DNA from: Uranotaenia lowii
Taxonomy: Eukaryota; Arthropoda; Insecta; Diptera; Culicidae
Assembly (NCBI RefSeq): GCF_029784155.1
Contig: NC_073692.1
Coordinates: 23,150,444 to 23,214,443, forward strand
Length of the DNA stretch: 64,000 nucleotides
Direction: 5' to 3'
Shown here: positions 56,197 to 64,000 of the stretch, piece by piece
How positions within the stretch are numbered: position 1 is the stretch's first letter
Layout of the letters: every line of letters starts with the position of its first letter
Notes under the pieces: generated by a model
Database searches by the model: none
Told to the model about the DNA's origin: nothing
What the model saw: the letters and a program-made list of their open reading frames with translations, nothing else
Program-made: the position numbers and the translations under genes

Positions 56197-58260
56197 ATCA
56201 AAAAAAATTCCCGCAATTCCATTTTGATTGATCAGCTTCCCGTTACCTTGATCTATTTAGCTTTCACTCTGCCGATGCAATCAATCAAAGTTTTATGCAG
56301 GAAGGCGTTTGTTTGCTCGCTTTTTCATAAATCATCCTGAAGCAACACATTTTCCAAATGATAAAACCTCGAAACAGTTCGGAATAACATTGACGGGGGA
56401 AAACAAAACCCAAACCTGTAGAGTAGTGTAGCGCATTTTGCTAGTGGAATAGTTTTTCCACCTTCTACTATAGACAAATCGAACGATGGGGGAGCTTCTA
56501 CTACTGTAGACGAGATGGAAAAGCTCAAATGTATCGGGATTGTTTTTGCTTGCTCGGATGTTTTAGCTTTCTACAATGCTCTTTTTTGCATCGTTAAACC
56601 CAGCTCTGGGATCAGCAAGCAATAACATCAAAATCATTCCTACAAATGGATCGGTTGAAAATTTGTGTTTTTATTTGCTGGAAAATCAGAGGAGGTTGAA
56701 TGTATAAATATCATCATTGATCTTTTGAAAAATTTCTGATTTTTGTACTATGCATGGATTTATTCTCGGGTACAACGAGTTATCAGTCAAATTCGTTTAT
56801 GGAAAGTTTCCTGATAAAAAAAGCCTGTTTATCAAAAGATAATGACCAAAACTTGTGCTCACAGCTATAACCAATAATTATCCATTAAAGCCATTCCACA
56901 GATTGCACTAATAGTAACAAATGGCAGTCAGATTTACATTCATTCTGCATAATAATCCTCGGAAAATGATCTAAGGGAAAAGTTTACTCGTTATTAAGCA
57001 ATAGTTGGTGGGCAACAGGAAAGGCAGAAAACAAAAAGAGAGATCAGGACCTACGCACCAACATCCGGGGAAAACATCCACCATTTCCGGTTGTTCTCTT
57101 GTTGTAGGTTGTATGTAAGTAGATAGGGTATCCAACGGGCAAAGGCCAAGGTTCGTTAATATGAATGTGCGAGTGATTTTTATGGGTGTCATAAATTAAG
57201 TGGCCCCCCGACTTCTTTGCCTGACCGGTGCTCTGCGTGGGTGGGATGTGATTTTCGCACGGCGCGCCGTGCTGGCCCGTATGGATTCCAAACCCTCCCT
57301 GGCCAAGGTCAATCAGCGGCCAAACATTAATTACGTGTTAACGAGCGTCTCGGATGAAGGTTTCTTCTACGGTTGTGTTCTACTAAACGATTTCTCCCGC
57401 ACCCCTAATGGGTCGCTGATTGGAAAGGATAGCCGCCGAAATGGGCGCATTAAGATAGCATTCAACCTTTTATTTTCCGTCAGGGAAGATGAAATATCTG
57501 AAGAAAATTGCTAAACATTCTATGAGAAAAATTTCATTCATCAAGGTTATGATGAAAAAAAATTTAGGGAACAAATCTAAATCACAACTGTAGCACTCAC
57601 TGTGTATGCCAAAATATTTCAACAAATATCTTTAACGAACTTATTAATCAATACATCATCCAATCACTCACAGAAAAGCACCCGGTGCTATTTCATTGAA
57701 AAATTGCACCAGAGCAGCAGTGTGTTGTGTATCTTCGCTGCTTTTAATGGCTCAGTTGTATCATGATTTTCCCGTCATTCTCGATACAAAACACATTGCT
57801 CCCGCACCACCTAACACAGTTTTTCACAAATCGAAAAAGCTTTGCACATTTTTCTTCATTTTCTTGCCACGGCTTTCAACATGTATTAAGCAAAGCAAAC
57901 ATAAAATTCCGCCCGAGTCTCCTCTCCTTTTGCGCTTCCAGCTATTTTATCCAGAGTCGTCTGTGCCATATAAAACCAATATTTATTCTTCAAAGTGTCT
58001 GGCTGCTGGGGAATCATTTTTCTTCGATCCCCCTCTAGTAGGTAAGGAAGAAGTAGAATGAGGGTTGTTTTGTCCCATTCCTAAGTTTTCCTCAATGAAT
58101 GCAGCTGAAATTTAAAAAAATACTAAACCATGTATATAGGAGCTATCATCATCGAGGACTATATGTCAATTTGCCAGTCACGGGCTAAAGGGAGCTTGCA
58201 AGAATCCATGAATATGTAGCTTATTGCAGTTGAAAACAAGCTTTGGTCATTTCTTTTAAT
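56197..58260. other. Unassigned stretch with a GC-richer island at 57.18-57.5 kb
   Basis: Mostly AT-rich unique-looking sequence. The island at 57180-57514 carries a 104-codon plus ORF beginning MAPRLLCLTGALRGW, unlike the local base composition. I recognise no domain, and no splice sites clearly bound it. It could be a host exon or conserved non-coding sequence. Nothing else is supported. Confidence 0.35.
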
Positions 58261-58410
58261 CCGGATCTGAATTTTCAGTTGGTGTTTGGACTTCTAGCCG
58301 AGTAGTCGACTTTTTCACTGCTGCAACGTCGAATTCAACTGTGTGTAGCCTAGCTACTGTTAAAATTTCGCTTTTGTTCAAAACAATAGCAGATATCGAC
58401 CTGTGGGATA

Positions 58411-59487
58411 ATGGCGTCCAAACTGGAGGAAGCGCGGACCAACACGTTGCGAATTTTTTTTGGACACGGCAAAGCTGAGCCATCGGATAGCGGAATATTT
58501 CAGTTCCTTAGACTGAAAATGAATTTGGTGTCTGAAAACCTTTTGGCTATGTATAAGGAGCCGAAAGAGCATTGCGTGTATCTCAAGTTCAAATCCGAAG
58601 CCCTGCTGAAGGAGACCTTGAAACGGTTGCCTTCTTCGTTGGAATTCTTTTACGATGAAAGCAGCTCGACAACAGTGACCATGTTTGCCGCATCTAGTGT
58701 TTTCAATTATGTGCGTGTCTTCAATCTACCACCGGAGATAGAAGATAAAGAAATTTCAGATGTGTTCTCGAGATTTGGGACTATCCAACGGATGGTGCGT
58801 GAAAGATATGGGGCAGAGACCGGGTTTCCAATTTGGAGCGCAGTCCGGGGCATCCATATGGAGATAAAAAGTGAGGTTCCAGCGACAGTTCATGTGCGAA
58901 ACTTCCAAGCACGCGTTTATTATGATGGGCTTTTAAATAAATGCTTTGTGTGTGGAAGTTCAGAGCACATCAAAGCTAACTGTCCTAAACGTGTGACTGT
59001 AAATAGCCGGATGAATATGCGATATAGTGACGTTGCTGCTGGATCTAGTCACGTGGTTGAAAATCAAGAGGTTAGACAGCAAGTTGGCATTTCAATGCCC
59101 AAGCCCTTATTGAAAAATGAGGTAGCGGGTGCGTCGTGCAACACATCGGAAAAAACAACAGCAGCGCTAGAAGATGGCCAGGAACAGTCTACAAACGAGG
59201 AAGAAACTCTTCGTTTTGAAGGAACGGAGGAAACTTTCGAGGAAACCGAAGTGAAAGAGCTTAACTTGGCGATAGATGAGAAAGAAGAGGCTTTCACGAA
59301 AGTAACTGCGGAGCGGCCGAAACGTGGACGGATCGAATTAAAAACTGAAGGTAGAGCTACATCATCCGAAACATCAACAGAATCCGAGTCAGGCTCGGTG
59401 AAGACAGTATCTACGGCTAGCATTTCGCTAGCACAGAGTAAGCTAAACCGTGGAAGATCGAAGTCGAAGCAACAAAAAAAGCAGTAA
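58411..59487 (+). CDS. Intact ORF1 (Gag-like RNA-binding protein), 358 aa
   Basis: Starts MASKLEEARTNTLRIFFG. The N-terminal half has two segments resembling RRM-type folds: CVYLKFKSEALLKETLKRL within residues 1-90, and YVRVFNLPPEIEDKEISDVF from about 100. One CCHC zinc knuckle, CFVCGSSEHIKANC, lies at residues 178-191. The C-terminal half is acidic and low-complexity, ending in a basic RGRSKSKQQKKQ tail. This layout is that of ORF1 in I/Jockey/R1-type LINEs, which coats the RNA for retrotransposition. It has no stop or frameshift although most nearby elements are ruined, so it is young or selected. It could alternatively be a domesticated ORF1. Confidence 0.8.
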   Translation: MASKLEEARTNTLRIFFGHGKAEPSDSGIFQFLRLKMNLVSENLLAMYKEPKEHCVYLKFKSEALLKETLKRLPSSLEFFYDESSSTTVTMFAASSVFNYVRVFNLPPEIEDKEISDVFSRFGTIQRMVRERYGAETGFPIWSAVRGIHMEIKSEVPATVHVRNFQARVYYDGLLNKCFVCGSSEHIKANCPKRVTVNSRMNMRYSDVAAGSSHVVENQEVRQQVGISMPKPLLKNEVAGASCNTSEKTTAALEDGQEQSTNEEETLRFEGTEETFEETEVKELNLAIDEKEEAFTKVTAERPKRGRIELKTEGRATSSETSTESESGSVKTVSTASISLAQSKLNRGRSKSKQQKKQ

Positions 59488-59502
59488 AAGTAGTTTTTTC
59501 AC

Positions 59503-59525
59503 TTAACTCAATATTGTTGAGTTAA
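59503..59525 (+). other. 3' UTR hairpin of the ORF1-only unit
   Basis: TTAACTCAA, loop TATTG, TTGAGTTAA: a perfect 9-bp stem 15 nt after the ORF stop. LINE reverse transcriptases often recognise a 3' stem-loop; that role is an inference here. Confidence 0.6.
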
Positions 59526-59765
59526 TTTGAGATGACAGGAACTTTTGATATCAAGTAATGTTGCTGTTATTCTGTTAAAAAGTTAAAGAAAGTGCTTTAG
59601 AAGAAAAGAACTGATAAAATTATGAAAATTATACGTTAGAAGTGAATAAGTAAATGAAGGAATTTAGTTGGAAATTTTAAAACATAGTTAAAAGTGACAA
59701 AACACAACTCTAGGTTTAATTATTTGTACTATTAAAATAAAAATAAATAAAGGAAAAAAAATTGT

Positions 59766-60484
59766 GGTTTTTTTTACCTCGGTCGGATTGTTGAGACCCT
59801 CTTACGAGGCCTAACAATGGCGGTAATTGAGCTTTCGATCCGATGAAATGAAAGACATGAAAAACTTGTATTGGAGAGTAATGCATCTTTTTCCGACCGC
59901 TTTAAAAAAAAAAATCTGTTTCTGAAAAATGGTCAATTTGGTAGCCTCAAAAATCCGTGGTCAATGAGTTTTTGAAACAAATGAAAGTTTTTGTGAGGTT
60001 CTGTTCAGTTGTTTTTGAGCTAGCGTCGGATGAAGAAATTTATCGATTTATATTTTCGGGCAACACGTGCGCCATCTATTATGTGTACCTAGAACCACCT
60101 TTTTCAAATCAAGGCAATTTTTGATTACGTTTGCTGTTTCCTGAAGCTTGACCTTCAAAATAACTCAAAATTTTGAAGGGAAGACGGTAGCATTTGGAGG
60201 CAGTCTTCTTTGTATTTTCACCCATTCATCCTGTCAATCGTTATGAAAAACTGAGTAAATTGCAGTTTCCGCAGATCGTTAGCCTCCTCAAGTAATAGAC
60301 ATTAAACTTTTCAATGTTTAATCCTTATTCATTTCTGGGACATACAGGCGAGACTTTTCAACGAAAAGTTTTGGTTGGAAACGTGCCAGGTGACCGCTAA
60401 AGAGTTCGTTTTGCTGTCCATTACGAAATTTTTCGAAATGTTTCTTCACTTGCTGTCCCAATATTTTGAACACGATTTTACCAC
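59766..60484. other. Non-coding stretch, no recognised feature
   Basis: About 700 bp between the ORF1-only unit and RTE A. No motif-bearing ORF and no clear repeat. Confidence 0.4.
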
Positions 60485-60759
60485 CGTTTTATTTTTATTT
60501 ACATAGTATACCGTTTCACGACATTACTTGACGAACATAATTCCTATAACTCACTCGGTCCATGGCAACCGTTCTCCAATTCCTCAGGCACCCCACGTTC
60601 GCCAGATCACGCTCCACTTGGTCTAACCACCTCGCTCGTTGCGCCCCCGCTCGTCTTGTTCCTACCGGATTCGTAGCGAACACCTGTTTTGCAGGAAAGT
60701 CGTACGTCATTCTCGCAACATGTCCCGCCCAGCGTATCCGGCCAGCCTTCACCACCTTC
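60485..60759 (-). pseudogene. RTE-like element A (minus copy): 3' terminal part
   Basis: Minus-strand translation gives KAGRIRWAGHVARM, then RARWLDQVERDLANVG and NYVRQVMS ending at TGA (60516-60518), the same C-terminus as the plus copy at 56.1 kb. The 3' end is a short A-rich TAAATAAAAATAAAA. It is the distal piece of the copy continuing at 62026, separated by RTE B. Confidence 0.9.
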
Positions 60760-62025
60760 AGGAACAGGATCCAGGAGAAAATCGACGCTACACTCCGACG
60801 GCAACAAGCTGGATTCCGATCCGGACGATCATGTGTGGACCACATCACAACGCTACGAATCATACTGGAACAAATCAATGAATTCCAGGACTCTCTTCTG
60901 GTGTTCGTTGATTTGGAAAAAGCATTCGACCGACTTAACCATGAAAACATCTGGGCGGCTCTAAGGCGACGAGGGGTCCCAGAGAAACAGTCCATCTCAT
61001 CGAAGCACAATACGAGGCATTTTCGTGCAAGGTCTTGCACGACGGTGTCTTGTCCGAACCAATCCCGGTAACTGCTGGAGTGAGACAAGGATGTATTTTA
61101 TCACCGTTACTTTTTCTTATCGTAATGGATGAGATTCTGACTGGATCGATCGACTGTGCACCGAACCGAGGATTGCCGTGGAATCCTTCAACAATGGAGC
61201 ATCTGAACGACCTTGACTTGGCTGACGATATTGTTTTGCTCGCCCAAACGCAACCGGATATGCAGAGCAAACTCGACGACCTCACCGAAAGTTCCAAGGC
61301 AGCAGGTCTCAAAGTCAATGTCGAAAAGACCAAGTCGATGGAGATCAACACAGGAAATCCCCCCAGTTTCATGGTAGCTGGGCAACAAGTTGAGAAAGTG
61401 GAGTGCTTCCAGTATCTTGGTAGCCAGATAACGCCTGATGGTGGTACCAGAAAAGCCATCGAAACCCGGATCAGAAAGGCCCGATTTGCGTTTGCGAGTC
61501 TCCGAAACATCTGGCGGTCACGCCAGATCTCTCTATGAACAAAAATCCGAATCTTTAACTCAAACGTCAAATCCGTATTGCTGTACGGGTGCGAAACTTT
61601 GTGCACATATGCGATGACGACGCGAAAACTGCAAGTATTTGTAAACCGCTGCCTGCGGAATATAATCCGCGCTTGGTGGCCTGGCAACTGGATCTCGAAT
61701 GAGGAACTACATCGCCGGTGTCATCAAAGGGCGCTAGAAATCGAGATTCGGGAACGTAAGTGGAGATGAATTGGGCACACGCTGCGAAGAGATGAAAACG
61801 AGATTTGCAGAGAGGCGCTAGATTGGAATCCAGAAGGTCATCGAAGAAGAGGCAGGCCCAGAAACTCGTGGCGGCGAAGCCTAGCCGCTGAAATCCGAAC
61901 TGTCGACGAGAATCTTGACTGGGACCAGATGAAGGCGCTGGCTCCGGATCGTCAACAGTGGAGGTCTTTTACCACGGCCCTATGCTCCGGAGGATCGGCG
62001 CGGGATCATTAAATAAGTAAGTAAG
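60760..62025 (+). mobile_element. RTE-like element B (SR2/RTE-1 style), 5'-truncated, inserted into RTE A
   Basis: The 12-bp sequence TTCACCACCTTC is duplicated on both sides (60748-60759 and 62026-62037), and removing the insert rejoins RTE A. RT motifs include QAGFRSGRSCVDHI, LVFVDLEKAFDRLN, GVRQGCILSPLLF, LADDIVLL and VLLYGCET. The tail RRRGRPRNSWRR...LAPDRQQWRSF is typical of RTE-1/SR2-type elements. A frameshift lies near 60980, and in-frame TGA stops are at 61536 and 61767. The ORF ends TAA at 62010-62012 and is followed only by ATAAGTAAGTAAG, a short simple-repeat tail instead of poly(A). Confidence 0.9.
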
Positions 62026-64000
62026 TTCACCACCTTCTGGATACTGGGTTCGCCGTAGAGTCGCCCGAGCTCGTGGTTCATCCTTCGCCTCCACACTCCG
62101 TTCTCCTGTACGCCGCCAAAGATGGTTTTTAACACTCGTCGCTCAAATACTCCGAGTTTACGCAGGTCCTCTCGAGCAATATCCATGTCTCGTGCCCGTA
62201 GAGAACAACCGGTCTAATGAGCGTCATATACAGGTTACACTTCGTGCGAGGGCTAAGTCTTCTCGACCGCAGTTGCTCGTGGAGTCCATAGTAGGCACGA
62301 CTTCCGCTGATAATTCGCCTCCGGATCTCAAGGCTGGTGGCATTGGCTGCGGTCACCAGTGACCTGAGATAGACAAAGTCTTCGACTATCTCCAGCTCGT
62401 CACCGTCGATCGTGACCTTGTTTATACTGGATAAACCGGTTCGGTCGGACTCGGATCCGCAGGCCAGCATGTACTTCGTCTAAGACGTATTAATCATCAA
62501 CCCAATCCTTCCTGCTTCGCGTTTCAGTTTGCGGTAGATCTCCTCCATCGCCGCAGATGATCTGCCGACTATATCAATATCATCGGCAATGCAGATAAGT
62601 TGACTGGATCTGTTGAAAATCCTGCCCCGCATTTCGCCCACCGCTCGTCGAATAACACCTTCTAGCGCCACGTTGAACATCATGCAGGATAGATCATCAC
62701 CTTGTCGAAGCCCCCTGCGCGATTCGAATGAACTCGACAATTCACCCGAAATCCGCACACAGCACTTCGTTCCATCCATCGTCGCCTTGATCAGTCTGAT
62801 CAGCTTCCCGGAAAAGCCGTTCTCGTCCATGATTTTCCATAGCTCGTTACGGTCGATCGTGTCGTATGCGGCTTTGAAGTCGATGAATAGATGGTGCGTA
62901 GGAACTTGGTGTTCCCGGCATTTTTGGAGGATTTACCGTAATGTGAATATCTGGTCCGTCGTAGACCGTCTCTCCATGAAGCCGGCCTGATAACTTCCCA
63001 TGAATCTGTTTGCTTGTGGCGTTAGGCGGCGGAGTAGGATTCGGGACAACACTTTGTAGGCGGCATTGAGGAAAGTGATCACTCGGTAGTTCTCACAGTC
63101 CAATTTGTCGGCCTTCTTGTAGATGGGGCATATTACCCTCTCCTTCCACTCCTCCGGTAGCTGTTCTATGTCCCAGATCTGGACCATCAACCGGTGTAGG
63201 CAATCGACCAACTTGTCCGGGCCCATTTCGATGAGTTCCGCTGCGATACCATCCTTCCCAGCCGACTTATTTCTATTCAGCTGGCGAATGGCTTCCTTAA
63301 CATCACCGTCTTGGTCTCCTGCATGTGTGCCGCTCAGGTGTTCATCGGAGTGCTGCTTCCACCTTGTGATCACCTCTTTATTGTCCGTCAGGATGCCCCT
63401 GTCCTTATCCCGGCACATTTCGGCTTGCGGCCGAAGCCTTTGCGGGATGCGTTGAGTTTCTGATAGAACTTTCGTGTTTCTTGGGAACAATGCAGTTGCT
63501 CCAGCTCATCGAGCTCCTCCCCCTCCAAGCGGCGTTTTTTTCTCCTGGAAAACCTCTGCTGGACCCGCTGCCTCTTCCGCTGTCGATAATTCTCCAAATT
63601 TCGACAGGTGCCTCTTTGCACTACTGCCGCCCGCGCGACATTCTCTTCGTCCTCCACCCTCCTACACTCCTCGTCGAACCAGTCGTTCCGTCGATTTCGC
63701 TCCACATAACCGATGACGTTCTCCGCAGCAATGTTGATGGCTGTCTTGATGGTATCCCAACAGTCCTCGAGAGGGGCTTCATCAAGCTCGCCCTCTGCCG
63801 GCAGCGCTGCTTCGACCGATTGCGCGTATTCTGCCGCGACCTCAGGTTGCTTCAGTCGTGCGATATTTAACCGAGACGGGCGCCGGTTTCGTGTGTTGTT
63901 TACTACGGAGAAATTTGGGCGCATCTTCACCATCACCAGATAGTGGTCTGACTCGATGTTGGCGCCTCGACAGGATCTGACGTCGATGATGTCCGAGAAG
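62026..64000 (-). pseudogene. RTE-like element A (minus copy): endonuclease end to RT, running off the window
   Basis: From the right edge downward: FSDIIDVRSCRGANIESD, YLVMVKMRPNF, then NRNKSAGKDGIAAELIEM, YKKADKLDCENYRVIT, GLRQGDDLSCMMFN, active site CIADDIDIVG (Phe changed to Ile), then LYMTLIRPVVLYGHETW and the break at EPSIQKVV. It retains segments lost from the plus copy, so it is the better reference. It is still broken: a frameshift near 63435, a stop after the INTS segment near 62480, and others. The 5' part lies outside the window. Confidence 0.9.

Larger units (their letters stand above)
58270..59765 (+). mobile_element. ORF1-only LINE-like unit
   Basis: Candidate 5' end near TTTTCAGTTGGTGTTTGGAC (58272), a 135-bp leader, one intact ORF, a 270-bp 3' UTR with a hairpin, and an A-rich end (AATAAAAATAAATAAAGGAA...AAAA at 59735-59760). 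No endonuclease or RT remnant lies on either side. No target duplication was identified, so the borders are approximate. It would need enzymes in trans, like HAL1-type half-LINEs or Gag-only HeT-A. Confidence 0.6.

Noticed and set aside
1..64000. A host-defence or other novel multi-gene system
   Set aside because: No cluster of co-oriented host genes exists; all large ORFs belong to transposable elements.

Overview
This is a eukaryotic, almost certainly insect (probably mosquito) genomic window. It is AT-rich and dominated by transposable elements, with little host coding sequence. The evidence is the mix of elements: an ITmDD37E mariner-type transposase, R1/LOA- and RTE-type non-LTR retrotransposons, a Ty3/gypsy-type LTR retrotransposon, tRNA-derived SINEs, and many TA-, TTAA- and 8-bp-TSD DNA transposons or MITEs. 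There are also spliceosomal-type exon borders. No operon, CRISPR array or prokaryotic feature is present. The mosquito assignment is an inference from the element mix. All family names were assigned by eye, without database searches.

Layout. 0.1-0.9 kb: degenerate tandem repeat and a 90-bp foldback. 2.3-5.9 kb: decayed R1/LOA-like retrotransposon (minus) split by a 1.1-kb solo LTR. 8.0-9.4 kb: 9-bp minisatellite of 128 in-phase units, just upstream of a likely host exon (9660-9994) that carries a start codon and splice donor. 10-30 kb: non-coding, with a SINE split by a 964-bp MITE, a 1.7-kb near-perfect palindrome, a TTAA MITE, an inverted-arm element and a 1.85-kb hAT-like element sitting inside a palindromic tRNA-like repeat. 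30.6-33.1 kb: a more GC-rich, gene-like stretch (possible promoter and 5' UTR with a splice donor). 34.86-44.20 kb: a complete young LTR retrotransposon with near-identical ~1-kb LTRs, intact gag and intact pol in the -1 frame, joined by a canonical slippery site and stem-loop.

44.4-50.4 kb: a small MITE, a DD37E transposon with one in-frame stop, a SINE with perfect 12-bp target duplications, diverged tandem repeats and an inverted-repeat element. 51.2-56.2 kb: decayed RTE-like element A (plus) split by a second hAT-like element. 58.3-59.8 kb: an ORF1-only LINE-like unit with an intact 358-codon RNA-binding/zinc-knuckle ORF. 60.5-64.0 kb: a minus copy of RTE A, split by a 5'-truncated copy of a different RTE lineage (B) with 12-bp target duplications, running off the right edge.

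The genes do not form a pathway. Their relations are nested insertions, which give a relative order of events, and possible trans-mobilisation: the ORF1-only unit, SINEs and MITEs have no enzymes of their own. The best candidates for a second look are the ORF1-only unit, the gag-pol frameshift cassette, the two hAT-like elements sharing a TIR / G-tract / GC-palindrome end design, the long palindrome and the in-phase minisatellite.
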